Part shown: piece by piece, positions 8,942 through 16,404 of the stretch
How positions within the stretch are numbered: the first letter of the stretch is position 1
Layout: every line of letters begins with the position of its first letter
DNA from: Massilimicrobiota sp. An134
Lineage (GTDB): Bacteria; Bacillota_I; Bacilli_A; Erysipelotrichales; Coprobacillaceae
Length of the DNA stretch: 33,876 nt
Assembly: GCF_002160815.1 (NCBI RefSeq)
Contig: NZ_NFLH01000027.1
Span: 1 to 33,876, forward strand
Reading direction: 5' to 3'
The notes under the pieces: model-generated
What the model was told of the DNA's origin: nothing
Databases searched by the model: none
What the model saw: the letters and a program-made list of their open reading frames with translations, nothing else
Translations under genes and position numbers: made by a program

Positions 8942-9802
8942 ATGAACATTGATGGAAAAAAGATTGCAGCAAAGCGAAAAGATGAACTCAAACAAAAGAT
9001 TGATTTATTAAAAGAAAATGGTCAAAGACTACCAAAATTAACAGTTGTATTAGTAGGTGAAAATCCTGCCAGTCAAACATATGTTCGCAATAAAGATAAA
9101 GCATGTGCCTATGTAGGGATGTTATCTGATATTGTGAAACTGGATGAACAGACAACAGAAGAAAAATTAATGGAAGTGATTCAAAAACTTAATCATGATG
9201 ATACTGTAGATGGCATCTTGGTACAGTTGCCATTACCACAACATATTCATGAAGACAAAATACTTCATTTAATTGATCCACAAAAAGATGTAGATGGATT
9301 TCATCCATCTAATGTAGCTAAACTTGTGTTAGGAGAAAAAGGACTGGTACCTTGTACTCCACAAGGTATGATGGTTTTATTAGATGAAATTCATTATGAC
9401 TTAACTGGAAAAGAAGTTGTTGTTGTTGGAAGAAGTAATATTGTTGGAAAACCAGTGGCTTTACTATGTTTGCATAAACATGCAACTGTGACAATTGCAC
9501 ATTCCCGTACAATGAATTTAGCCACGTTATGTCAAAGAGCTGATGTCTTAATAGCGGCAATTGGGCAACCTAAGTTTTTTAATAAAGATTATATTAAAAA
9601 AGGTGCTGTGGTGTTGGATGTTGGTATTAATCGTGATGAAAATCATAAATTATGTGGTGATGTTGATTATGAAGATGTCAAAGATCTTGTCTCTTATATT
9701 ACACCAGTGCCTGGAGGTGTAGGACCAATGACAATTGCGATGTTATTGGAAAATACTTATAAAGCTTATCAACAAAGAGAGGAGCACAAAAATGGAATAT
9801 AA
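8942..9802 (+). CDS. folD: Methylenetetrahydrofolate dehydrogenase/cyclohydrolase
   Basis: A 286-residue bifunctional enzyme that interconverts 5,10-methylene-, 5,10-methenyl- and 10-formyl-tetrahydrofolate for purine and formyl-Met synthesis. All family blocks are present in order: YVRNKDKACAYVGM with the catalytic Lys, QLPLPQH, KDVDGFHPSN, PCTPQGMM, the NAD(P)-binding VVVGRSNIVGKP, AHSRT, GAVVLDVGIN and ITPVPGGVGPMTIAML. The length is normal. GAGGGGG precedes the ATG. Its last 11 bases overlap the start of the DUF951 gene, so the two are translationally coupled. Confidence 0.97.
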   Translation: MNIDGKKIAAKRKDELKQKIDLLKENGQRLPKLTVVLVGENPASQTYVRNKDKACAYVGMLSDIVKLDEQTTEEKLMEVIQKLNHDDTVDGILVQLPLPQHIHEDKILHLIDPQKDVDGFHPSNVAKLVLGEKGLVPCTPQGMMVLLDEIHYDLTGKEVVVVGRSNIVGKPVALLCLHKHATVTIAHSRTMNLATLCQRADVLIAAIGQPKFFNKDYIKKGAVVLDVGINRDENHKLCGDVDYEDVKDLVSYITPVPGGVGPMTIAMLLENTYKAYQQREEHKNGI

Positions 9803-9992
9803 TTTAAACGATATTGTTGAAATGAAAAAACAACATCCTTGTAAAAAGTCTAATCAATGGCAAATTATACGTATGGGTGCAGATATCAAAATTAAATGTT
9901 TAGGGTGTGGAGCCATTGTTATGTTTTCTCGTCGTGATTTTGAAAAACGTTTAAAAAAGGTTATACCAGCTCATGAAAATACGTCTGATTGA
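9792..9992 (+). CDS. DUF951 small protein
   Basis: A 66-residue basic protein matching the DUF951 family, common in Gram-positive bacteria: MEYNLNDIVEMKKQHPC, NQWQIIRMGADIKIKCLGCG and RRDFEKRLKKV are its typical blocks. Cysteines in HPC and CLGCG could bind a metal or nucleic acid. I start at the ATG 9792 because of GGAG eight bases upstream and the family's usual N-terminus; the open frame extends further up inside folD. It overlaps both folD and the following GNAT gene. The function is unknown; family members are often located near ychF or ParB genes. Confidence 0.85.
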   Translation: MEYNLNDIVEMKKQHPCKKSNQWQIIRMGADIKIKCLGCGAIVMFSRRDFEKRLKKVIPAHENTSD

Positions 9993-10443
9993 AGAAAAAG
10001 ATAATAAAGAAGTCGAAAAACTGATTAGAGATTGTCTGATAGAATTTGGTGGTAATAAACCAGGTTGTGCCTGGGAAGATAAAGATTTAGGACAATTTTA
10101 TCAAGTTTATCAACCTGCTCATAAACAATATCTTGTGGTTGTTGAAAATGATCATGTTGTTGGTGGTTGTGGGATAGGACCAGTGGAAGGCAAAGAAGGT
10201 ATATGTGAATTGCAGAAAATGTATTGTTATAAGGCGATACGTGGTACAGGCATAGCACAAGAATTATTAAACCTGTCCTTAGATTTTGCAAAGACATACT
10301 ATCAGCAATGTTATTTGGAAACATTTTCCAATATGATAGCAGCCAATCGTTTCTACTTAAAAAATGGATTTATTCCGTTGGAACAACCCCTTATTCAAGG
10401 ACCACATTATGCTTGTGATAGATGGTATATAAAAGATTTATAG
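9973..10443 (+). CDS. GNAT-family N-acetyltransferase
   Basis: A 156-residue acetyl-CoA-dependent acyltransferase. The GNAT motif A appears as ELQKMYCYKAIRGTGIAQELL (about 81-101, pyrophosphate loop RGTGIA), and motif B as NRFYLKNGF (about 125-133). The ATG lies inside the last 20 bases of the DUF951 gene with only a distant AAAGG, so it probably depends on coupled translation. The substrate is unknown. Confidence 0.85.
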   Translation: MKIRLIEEKDNKEVEKLIRDCLIEFGGNKPGCAWEDKDLGQFYQVYQPAHKQYLVVVENDHVVGGCGIGPVEGKEGICELQKMYCYKAIRGTGIAQELLNLSLDFAKTYYQQCYLETFSNMIAANRFYLKNGFIPLEQPLIQGPHYACDRWYIKDL

Positions 10444-10455
10444 GAGTGATTGAGA

Positions 10456-10857
10456 ATGTTATTTGAACATCAATATCAATTTTCTAAACGTATGCAAATG
10501 CATGATATTACTGAAATCGTCAAACAGGATATTGATCACTGCCACATAGATGAAGGAATTGTTGTGGTATATACACCACATACAACGGCTGGAATCACTG
10601 TCAATGAAAATGCGGATCCTGATGTTGTTAGAGATATGATCAATGCTTTTGAACGTGCTTTTCCTACAGAACATTTGGATTATCATCATTTTGAGGGGAA
10701 TTCACATGCCCATATTAAGTCAACTCTTTTTGGCCCAAGTCAGACTTTTATCATTCATCGTGGTCAACTTTTATTAGGAATATGGCAAGGCATTTATCTA
10801 TGTGAATTTGATGGACCTAGGCAAAGAACTTTTTATGTTAAAATCATGGAGGGATAA
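10456..10857 (+). CDS. YjbQ-family protein (secondary thiamine-phosphate synthase enzyme)
   Basis: A 133-residue UPF0047/YjbQ protein. Family blocks are YTPHTTAGITVNENADPDV, FEGNSHAHIKSTLFGPS and LLLGIWQGIYLCEFDGPR, with conserved His and Asp residues. The family has weak thiamine-phosphate synthase activity in vitro; the real role is unsettled. I prefer the ATG at 10456 (TAGGAG nine bases upstream) over the TTG at 10450. It is the fourth gene of the folD operon. Confidence 0.88.
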   Translation: MLFEHQYQFSKRMQMHDITEIVKQDIDHCHIDEGIVVVYTPHTTAGITVNENADPDVVRDMINAFERAFPTEHLDYHHFEGNSHAHIKSTLFGPSQTFIIHRGQLLLGIWQGIYLCEFDGPRQRTFYVKIMEG

Positions 10858-10858
10858 G

Positions 10859-11440
10859 ATGAAAGACTTTTATGAAACTTCAAGACTGATTCTTAGACAT
10901 TTTCGTATGGGAGATGAACAGGCAATATATGAATTATTAAGTGATTCTGATGTTAATCGTTTTTTACCTATGTTTCCATTACAGAGTGTCGAGGAAGCAA
11001 AAGATTATTTGCAGACTCACTATTTAGATAAATATAAAAATCAAGATGGTTATTATTATGCAATCTGTTTAAAGGAAAATGATAGACCTATTGGATATAT
11101 TCAAATCAGTGGTGATGAGAGTCATGATTTTGGCTATGCTTTAAGAAAAGAGTTTTGGCATCAGGGAATAGTGAGTGAAGCAACTTTAAAAATGATTGAA
11201 GAATTCAAAACATCTGATTTGCCATACATTACTGCAACGCATGATGTTTGTAATCCTCACAGTGGAAATGTCATGAAAAAGATTGGTATGAAATATTGTT
11301 ATTCTTATAAGGAACAATGGATGCCTAAAAATATTTTAGTTACTTTTAGAATGTATCAGTATCATTTTAAAAAGGATGAGGATTTTATTTATTTAAAATA
11401 TTGGAATAAATATCCTCATCATATTGAAAAAGACATTTAA
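10859..11440 (+). CDS. GNAT acetyltransferase, RimJ/RimL type
   Basis: A 193-residue protein of the RimJ/RimL-like branch: the opening YETSRLILRHFRMGDEQAIYELL is typical, followed by a substrate strand (PIGYIQIS), the acetyl-CoA strand (DFGYALRKEFWHQGIVSEA) and the closing NVMKKIGMKY. The start at 10859 is set by GGAGGG just upstream; the open frame begins 57 bases earlier inside yjbQ but lacks a site there. The last gene of the folD operon, with the terminator overlapping its stop. Target unknown. Confidence 0.85.
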   Translation: MKDFYETSRLILRHFRMGDEQAIYELLSDSDVNRFLPMFPLQSVEEAKDYLQTHYLDKYKNQDGYYYAICLKENDRPIGYIQISGDESHDFGYALRKEFWHQGIVSEATLKMIEEFKTSDLPYITATHDVCNPHSGNVMKKIGMKYCYSYKEQWMPKNILVTFRMYQYHFKKDEDFIYLKYWNKYPHHIEKDI

Positions 11441-11452
11441 TGTCTTTTTTTT
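11427..11452 (+). terminator. Terminator of the folD operon
   Basis: Compact 10-bp stem AAAAAGACAT (11427-11436) with ATGTCTTTTT (11440-11449), 3-base loop, T run. The stop codon lies in the loop. Confidence 0.75.
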
Positions 11453-11457
11453 GTTTC

Positions 11458-11486
11458 TTGACAAAGAAGGACAATATGTCTAAACT
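11458..11486 (+). promoter_or_regulatory. Promoter of the MATE exporter
   Basis: TTGACA (11458-11463), 17 bases, TAAACT (11481-11486). The start near 11493 rules out the upstream in-frame ATGs at 11440 and 11476 and supports the GTG at 11512. Confidence 0.7.
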
Positions 11487-11511
11487 AAAAAACGTTAAGG
11501 GAGGGAAAATT

Positions 11512-12852
11512 GTGGATAAAGATAGAATGGGGTCACAAAAAGTTTTAACTTTATTGATTGAACTATCTATACCAGCTATGATTGGGATGATTGTCAATGC
11601 TATTTATAATATTGTAGATAGAATGTTTATTGGTAATGCTCCTGATTTAGGATCATTAGGTTTAGCAGGAATTACTGTGTCTTATCCAGTGACTTTAATT
11701 TTGATGGCGTTAAGCTTAATGGCAGGAGTTGGAGGAGCTACACGTTTTTCTATTGCTTTAGGTGCTAAGGAAGAGGAAGATGCTAAATATTATCAGGGCA
11801 ATGCTTTAATGATTACAGTTATCTTTGGTATTGTTTTTATGGTTTTAGGTAATATTTTTATGGATCCTATATTAACTATACTTGGAGCTAGTGAAAAGGT
11901 TTTACCTTATGCCAGTGATTACTTGAGTATTATTTTATATGGTGGTGTTTTTCAATGTGTAGCCATGTGTGGAAACAATTTCTCCCGTGCCCAAGGAAAT
12001 GCTAAAAACGCTATGGTTTCACAGCTGTTAGGAGCAGGTTTTAATATTGTTTTTGATTATATTTTAATTGTTCAATTTCATATGGGAATGGAAGGTGCTG
12101 CACTTGCGACAATTGGTGGACAATGTTTAAGTATGATATGGCAATTGTCTTTCTTATTTGGAAAAAGAGGAATCATTCCATGTCGTTTATCACATATGAA
12201 GTTGAAAAAACATTATACATATATGATTATGAAAACAGGTTTGCCAGCCTTTTTAATGCAATTATCAACAAGTGTGTTAAATATTGTTATTAATGGAACA
12301 TTAGGTTTATATGGTGGGGATTTGGCTATTTCAACAGTAGGAATTATTACAAGTGTTCAAACACTTATGTTGATGCCATTAACAGGTATGACACAAGGAC
12401 AACAACCTATTATTAGTTATAATTATGGTGCTAAGAATGATCATCGTGTTAAAGAAACATTAAAGTATACGATTATAGGTTCTAGTATTCTTTCTTGTTT
12501 AGGATTTTTAGTGATTCAATTATTCCCATCAATGATTATTTCTATATTTAATCAAGAGCCAGCAATTATTGAATTAGGAAATAGTGCTTTACGCATTTGG
12601 TTTATTTGTTTACCATTGGTTGGATGTCAAACAATGTGTGCTAATTTCTTTCAGGCAATTGGAATGGTTAAACAATCCAGCTTTCTTAATTTATTAAGAC
12701 AATGTTTATTATTGATACCATTGATTTTAATCCTTTCTTGGATTTTTGGATTATATGGTGTCTTTATTGCTGTACCAATTGCAGATTTCATAGCATTTAT
12801 CATTACAATGTATCTTATTCAAAAACGTTTAAAGACTTTTGTTGTTGCATAA
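11512..12852 (+). CDS. MATE-family multidrug/cation exporter
   Basis: A 446-residue membrane protein with twelve predicted helices in two related halves, of the NorM/DinF-like MATE family, which exports drugs or metabolites in exchange for Na+ or H+. Typical features are the opening LLIELSIPAMIGMIVNAIYNIVDRMFIG, a glycine-rich LMAGVGGATRFSIALG and the mid-protein GMTQGQQPIISYNYGA. I choose the GTG at 11512: GGGAGGG ends six bases before it and the promoter lies just upstream. It is transcribed alone. Substrate unknown. Confidence 0.88.
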   Translation: MDKDRMGSQKVLTLLIELSIPAMIGMIVNAIYNIVDRMFIGNAPDLGSLGLAGITVSYPVTLILMALSLMAGVGGATRFSIALGAKEEEDAKYYQGNALMITVIFGIVFMVLGNIFMDPILTILGASEKVLPYASDYLSIILYGGVFQCVAMCGNNFSRAQGNAKNAMVSQLLGAGFNIVFDYILIVQFHMGMEGAALATIGGQCLSMIWQLSFLFGKRGIIPCRLSHMKLKKHYTYMIMKTGLPAFLMQLSTSVLNIVINGTLGLYGGDLAISTVGIITSVQTLMLMPLTGMTQGQQPIISYNYGAKNDHRVKETLKYTIIGSSILSCLGFLVIQLFPSMIISIFNQEPAIIELGNSALRIWFICLPLVGCQTMCANFFQAIGMVKQSSFLNLLRQCLLLIPLILILSWIFGLYGVFIAVPIADFIAFIITMYLIQKRLKTFVVA

Positions 12853-12857
12853 AGAGA

Positions 12858-12886
12858 AAGTATGATTTTTATGATCATACTTTTTT
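12858..12886 (+). terminator. Terminator after the MATE gene
   Basis: Stem AAGTATGAT (12858-12866) with ATCATACTT (12874-12882), then T6. Serves the + strand. Confidence 0.8.
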
Positions 12887-12902
12887 GATTATATTCAATA
12901 TA

Positions 12903-12950
12903 ATAAAAAGTATTGATTATCATAGCTATCATCTATGACAATCAATACTT
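12903..12950 (-). terminator. Terminator after the degV gene (leftward)
   Basis: Stem AAGTATTGAT (12908-12917) with ATCAATACTT (12941-12950) and an inner TCATAG/CTATGA stem. Read on the - strand it is followed by a T-rich run, so it ends the leftward marR-degV transcript. Confidence 0.8.
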
Positions 12951-12959
12951 ATGGATGAT

Positions 12960-13802
12960 TTATTGTTTTTTTACGTAAGCAATTAAACGAGCCCCAGGAC
13001 CAGCATGTGTACCAATAACCGGTCCAACAATACCATGTAATGTTTCACCAAAATGTAAAGTTTCCCTTAATGTATTTTCAAACTTATCTAAACCATCGGA
13101 TGAGCCAGTATATCCGATACAGATAGGTTCATCTAAATCCATTTCACCATCTTGTTGAATTAAGTCAATAATTTTAGCAGTGGCTTTTTGAGTCCCTCTG
13201 GCTTTCGCAAATACATCTAATTTGCCTTCATCAAAACCAATAATAGGTTTAAATTTCAAAAGTGTTCCTGCTGTTGCAGCTGTTCTTGATAAACGTCCAC
13301 CTTTATATAAATATTCTAATGTATCTACAAAAGCAAATAAGCGAATACGATGTTTATATGCTTCTAAAAATGTATAGAGATCTTGAGCATTCATACCTTC
13401 ATTTCTTAATGCAACTGCTTTTAATACAAGTAATCTTTGCATCTGCGTTGTTCCTAAGCTATCAATCACATAAATATCATCATAATCAACTAAATCTTTT
13501 GCAAGATTAGCACTTTGATATGTTCCACTAATAACACTAGACAAAGTAATAACAATAACACTATCATTGTTGTTTTTTGCTGTTTCATACAAATCAACAA
13601 AGTCTTGAGGTGATGGTTGTGATGTAGATGGTAATGTCTGACTATTAACTAATAAATCATAAAATTCTTCTGGTTGTAAATCAATACGATCTTTATATTC
13701 TTTTCCATCAATAATGACTTTTAAAGGCACAACTTCAACATTGAGTTCCTGTGCATATTTTAAATCAATATCAGATGTAGAATCAGTAATTATTTTTATC
13801 AT
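12960..13802 (-). CDS. DegV-family fatty-acid-binding protein (FakB-like)
   Basis: A 280-residue DegV protein. The family binds a fatty acid and, as FakB, presents it to the kinase FakA to make acyl-phosphate for phospholipid synthesis. Signatures are the opening IITDSTSDI, STSQPSPQDF near residue 60 (carboxylate-binding loop), ITLSSVISGTYQSA, and the C-terminal GPVIGTHAGPGA. It overlaps the end of the upstream MarR gene by 20 bases and is coupled to it. A MarR-type repressor (FabT) controls fatty-acid genes in streptococci, so the pairing suggests lipid-responsive control; this is inference. Confidence 0.9.
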   Translation of the reverse strand: MIKIITDSTSDIDLKYAQELNVEVVPLKVIIDGKEYKDRIDLQPEEFYDLLVNSQTLPSTSQPSPQDFVDLYETAKNNNDSVIVITLSSVISGTYQSANLAKDLVDYDDIYVIDSLGTTQMQRLLVLKAVALRNEGMNAQDLYTFLEAYKHRIRLFAFVDTLEYLYKGGRLSRTAATAGTLLKFKPIIGFDEGKLDVFAKARGTQKATAKIIDLIQQDGEMDLDEPICIGYTGSSDGLDKFENTLRETLHFGETLHGIVGPVIGTHAGPGARLIAYVKKQ

Positions 13803-14223
13803 TTTTCTTTTCCTCCGTCATAGATATTCTAATTGTACGAAGCATTTTCTCTAAGGATTTCACTTCTTCTTTACTAAACAGTTTTTCAATTTCTTTAAGG
13901 GCTTTTTTAATATAATGATCATTTTCACGATAAAACTCCAAGAATTTACTTGTAACTTTTAAATGATAAGATCGTTTATCTTCTTGACTGACTGTTTTAT
14001 TTAAATATCCTTTTTCTACCAATTGATTGACTTTATATGTAGCATTAGGCTGTGAAATTCCCATATATTTAGCATATTCTAAAATAGTGGGTTCACCTAA
14101 CATATAAATAATATCTAAGCTAAACGCTTCTTGCATAGTGAGTTCTTTAGAAGTAGCACACATAGATGAATAAAAATTCATTTTGAATATATTATAAACA
14201 GCCTGAAATTCCTGACTTAGCAT
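13783..14223 (-). CDS. MarR-family transcriptional regulator
   Basis: A 146-residue winged-helix regulator. The recognition region is about residues 53-78 (PTILEYAKYMGISQPNATYKVNQLVEKGYL) and the wing carries QEDKRSYHLKVT, with dimer-forming helices at both ends. AGGAGG precedes the ATG. It overlaps degV by 20 bases. A perfect palindrome covers its own promoter, so it very likely represses itself and degV. The pairing with a FakB-like protein suggests a FabT-like ligand (acyl chain), but the palindrome does not look like the streptococcal FabT box, so the ligand is open. Confidence 0.88.
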   Translation of the reverse strand: MLSQEFQAVYNIFKMNFYSSMCATSKELTMQEAFSLDIIYMLGEPTILEYAKYMGISQPNATYKVNQLVEKGYLNKTVSQEDKRSYHLKVTSKFLEFYRENDHYIKKALKEIEKLFSKEEVKSLEKMLRTIRISMTEEKKNDKNNY

Positions 14224-14238
14224 ATAACCTCCTCATAA

Positions 14239-14288
14239 ATACTTAAAATATTTTAAGTATAGTATAAATTATTTTTAATGAAAGTCAA
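14239..14288 (-). promoter_or_regulatory. marR promoter with a perfect 22-bp palindromic operator
   Basis: On the - strand, TTGACT (14288-14283), 16 bases, TATACT (14266-14261). Immediately downstream lies a perfect 22-bp palindrome (14239-14260; half-site ATACTTAAAAT), covering the expected transcription start and ending about 12 bases before the AGGAGG. The -35 lies within the end of the PAP2 gene. Confidence 0.75.
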
Positions 14289-14757
14289 TTATAAAACACA
14301 GAATTGCAATGATAATTGCTACAAAAACATCACTTATATGATGAACCCCACTTAAAATACGTGTTAAACTGACAATCAATGCAATGATACATGCAAAAAC
14401 GCCAACATAAAAATGAGCATAAAAACATACAAAAGCAATAATACAGGCACTAACAGTATGACGACTTGGAAAAGATTCGCCATGTTTATGACCTCTTAAG
14501 GGTTGAATATCCATATGATCATAGGGACGGGGACGATTCACTATTTTTCTAAAAACCGTCACAATCACAAAAGCTATACATGGTCTTAGAATGGCATCTA
14601 TCAAATAAGGACTATGAATATACCATAAATAAATCAAGACACATGGATATAAGATAAACGTTACATAAGGACAATATTGTGTTAAAAAAATAATGATTTT
14701 TTCTAAACGAGGACGTTGTCTTATATACGCTAACATGGACTGATAAAAACATTCCAA
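14275..14757 (-). CDS. PAP2-family membrane phosphatase
   Basis: A 160-residue membrane phosphatase (undecaprenyl-diphosphate, phosphatidic acid or PGP phosphatase type). The three PAP2 motifs are present: RKIVNRPRP (70-78; first position Arg rather than the usual Lys), PSRH (97-100), and TRILSGVHHISD (132-143; R133, H139). About five hydrophobic helices. The open frame runs up to 14859, but a promoter -10 (14784-14779) lies inside that extension. I choose the TTG at 14757, eight bases after AGGG; GTG at 14766 is the alternative. Its end overlaps the marR promoter, so read-through into marR-degV is possible. Exact lipid substrate unknown. Confidence 0.75.
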   Translation of the reverse strand: MECFYQSMLAYIRQRPRLEKIIIFLTQYCPYVTFILYPCVLIYLWYIHSPYLIDAILRPCIAFVIVTVFRKIVNRPRPYDHMDIQPLRGHKHGESFPSRHTVSACIIAFVCFYAHFYVGVFACIIALIVSLTRILSGVHHISDVFVAIIIAILCFIIDFH

Positions 14758-14778
14758 AGCTCTCACCCTTTCTTTACC

Positions 14779-14807
14779 ATTATATCGAAAATATGCGATG
14801 AAAACAA
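14779..14807 (-). promoter_or_regulatory. Promoter of the PAP2 gene (leftward)
   Basis: On the - strand TTGTTT (14807-14802), 17 bases, TATAAT (14784-14779). The start would fall only about 15 bases before the proposed TTG codon. Confidence 0.5.
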
Positions 14808-14902
14808 ATAAAATAAAAATTTTAAAAGATAAGTGCAGTGATATTTGTAGATTATACAAAATGCACTGACGAATAAATAGAAAATGGTGTAGGACTGTGT
14901 CA

Positions 14903-14931
14903 TTGATGGGATTATTTGAAATTGATATAAT
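14903..14931 (+). promoter_or_regulatory. Promoter of the Imm74-like membrane protein gene
   Basis: TTGATG (14903-14908), 17 bases, TATAAT (14926-14931). It lies in the divergent spacer opposite the PAP2 gene. Confidence 0.6.
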
Positions 14932-14965
14932 GTGAATAGAGTATGATTGATGGAGATAAGATATA

Positions 14966-15652
14966 ATGAAAATAACAGGAACGAAAAGTTATATACAAAT
15001 TGAAGATGATAATGGCAATATAGCAAGATTTGATGGTGAAGTTTGTTTCAATGATTTTTATGCATGGGCTGATTCAATCTGTTGGATTAAACATCAAGGA
15101 GAAATAACGGATCAGGACAGAATTCATTTGATTTATCAGGCAACGCAATATGGTAAGGATCATGATATCAAGATATTGTTCTTTGATAATGATAATAAAG
15201 TTATGTTTGAAGCAGAGCTTGGACTGAAAACGGAAGTTTATTGGGCTAAAAACGATCTTATCTTTATAGCTGTTATTTTGTTGTCAATGATTTTTCCAAT
15301 ACTGTTTATTGCTATGTTAGATGTTGTGAGTTCAATGTTTTTATTTGCTTTGAGTGTGGGTGCCATCATTTTTGTAAGTCCCTTTATCTTGTGGGGAATT
15401 TCTATATGTAGATTCCAGATGATTGCTAAGGGAGATGATATAACGATGAGACCAGTCATAGGGACAAACTATACATTTCCTGTAACAGAAATAACAAGAG
15501 TTGAAAGAAAGGTAAAAAATGTCTATGGATGGCAAGAATGTGTTAAGATTGTGATTTATATAAAAAATAAAAAAATAACACTTCGTCGAAGTATGATAGG
15601 GTTTGATGACATGGATGCCTATCTTTTGCGACATGTTGATCATATTATATAA
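14966..15652 (+). CDS. Membrane protein with Imm74-like N-terminal domain
   Basis: A 228-residue protein in three parts. Residues 1-85 (MKITGTKSYIQIED, FDGEVCFNDFYAWADSICWI, a helix, then DIKILFFD) resemble the small Imm74 immunity-protein domain. Residues about 95-145 hold two hydrophobic membrane helices. Residues 150-228 are a basic, beta-rich cytoplasmic tail (YTFPVTEITRVERKVKN, CVKIVIYIKNKKITLRR) reminiscent of PH-like domains such as DUF6560. The ribosome site GGAG lies 10 bases before the ATG. The domain calls are from recalled motifs only, with moderate trust in the Imm74 likeness and low trust in the tail. No toxin gene adjoins it, so a role in immunity is not shown; it may be a general envelope protein. 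Single gene. Confidence 0.6.
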   Translation: MKITGTKSYIQIEDDNGNIARFDGEVCFNDFYAWADSICWIKHQGEITDQDRIHLIYQATQYGKDHDIKILFFDNDNKVMFEAELGLKTEVYWAKNDLIFIAVILLSMIFPILFIAMLDVVSSMFLFALSVGAIIFVSPFILWGISICRFQMIAKGDDITMRPVIGTNYTFPVTEITRVERKVKNVYGWQECVKIVIYIKNKKITLRRSMIGFDDMDAYLLRHVDHII

Positions 15653-15717
15653 AAATATATCTTTGATATGATTTGATAGAGTATGATAAGTGGCTGTTTA
15701 AAATTAAAAAAATGTTT

Positions 15718-15760
15718 TTAGCACTCTATACTTGACTCTGCTAAAATAGAGGACTATAAT
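15718..15760 (+). promoter_or_regulatory. Hsp20 promoter with half-degenerate CIRCE (HrcA) site
   Basis: TTGACT (15732-15737), 17 bases, TATAAT (15755-15760). Over the -35 lies TTAGCACTC (15718-15726), 9 bases, then CTCTGCTAA (15736-15744). The left half is a perfect CIRCE arm; the right half keeps only TGCTAA of GAGTGCTAA. The spacer length is canonical, so HrcA control is likely though perhaps weaker. The start near 15767 leaves a leader of about 100 bases with one modest hairpin (CATTGTT 15817-15823 with AACAATG 15832-15838). Confidence 0.7.
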
Positions 15761-15867
15761 ATAAATAGAAATAAGGAAAGAGAATAGAAAAGGCATTCCT
15801 TACTTCTCATATCAAACATTGTTCATTCTCTAACAATGCTTAGAATTATTCATAAGAGGTGATATAT

Positions 15868-16311
15868 ATGTTAATGCCTAGTATTTTTGGAGAAAGTTTA
15901 TTTGATGATTGGTTTGATGATTTTGACAAGGAATTCTTTGGAAAGAAAAATCCATTGTATGGAAAACATTCAAGAAATGTGATGAAGACAGATGTACGAG
16001 AAACAGAAGGAACATATGAATTAGATGTGGATCTTCCAGGCTTCAAGAAAGAAGATGTGGAATTGTCATTTGACAATGGATATTTGACAATCTCAGCTAA
16101 AAAGAGCTTAAATAAAGATGAGAAGAATAAAGAAGGACAATATATCCGACAGGAAAGATATGCAGGAAGCATGAGTCGAAGCTTCTATGTGGGAGAAAGT
16201 GTACCACAAAGCGATATCAAGGCTAAATTTGAAGATGGAGTCTTGAGAATATCAATACCAAAACAGGATATGAAAGTCATCGAAAACAACAATACAATTA
16301 CGATTGAATAA
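15868..16311 (+). CDS. Small heat-shock protein Hsp20/alpha-crystallin
   Basis: A 147-residue holdase chaperone that binds unfolding proteins without ATP. The alpha-crystallin domain covers about residues 35-140: DVRETEGTYELDVDLPGFKKEDV, LTISAKK, RSFYVGESV, KAKFEDGVLRISIPK with the I-x-I-like tail (ISI) and the conserved A-x-F/L-x-x-G-V-L pattern. The N-terminal arm (SLFDDWFDDFDKEFFG) is aromatic and acidic, as usual. I start at the ATG 15868, nine bases after AGAGG; the GTG at 15859 overlaps the ribosome site. Preceded by a CIRCE-like site, so heat regulated; transcribed alone. Confidence 0.93.
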   Translation: MLMPSIFGESLFDDWFDDFDKEFFGKKNPLYGKHSRNVMKTDVRETEGTYELDVDLPGFKKEDVELSFDNGYLTISAKKSLNKDEKNKEGQYIRQERYAGSMSRSFYVGESVPQSDIKAKFEDGVLRISIPKQDMKVIENNNTITIE

Positions 16312-16337
16312 GCAGGGTTAAAACAACCCTGCTTTAC
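16310..16337 (+). terminator. Terminator of the hsp20 gene
   Basis: Perfect 10-bp stem AAGCAGGGTT (16310-16319) with AACCCTGCTT (16325-16334). The T run is short (TTTACAT), so read-through is possible. Confidence 0.7.
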
Positions 16338-16404
16338 ATATTCTTAAACAAAATTTTATATAAAACGATAGTAAGCTCATGAAAAAGAGCATATATTAAG
16401 GACA

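Noticed and set aside
12702-12938. A 78-codon frame running through the end of the MATE gene
   Set aside because: It is a frame shadow of the exporter, crosses its terminator, has no ribosome site and an unnatural composition.
14758-14859. N-terminal extension of the PAP2 protein to the ATG at 14859
   Set aside because: A promoter -10 lies inside it, it has no ribosome site, and the extra residues would add an odd hydrophobic segment not typical of the family.
15774-15867. An RNA thermometer in the hsp20 leader
   Set aside because: I could find no sequence in the leader that pairs convincingly with the AGAGGTGA ribosome site; the only clear stem (15817-15838) leaves it free.
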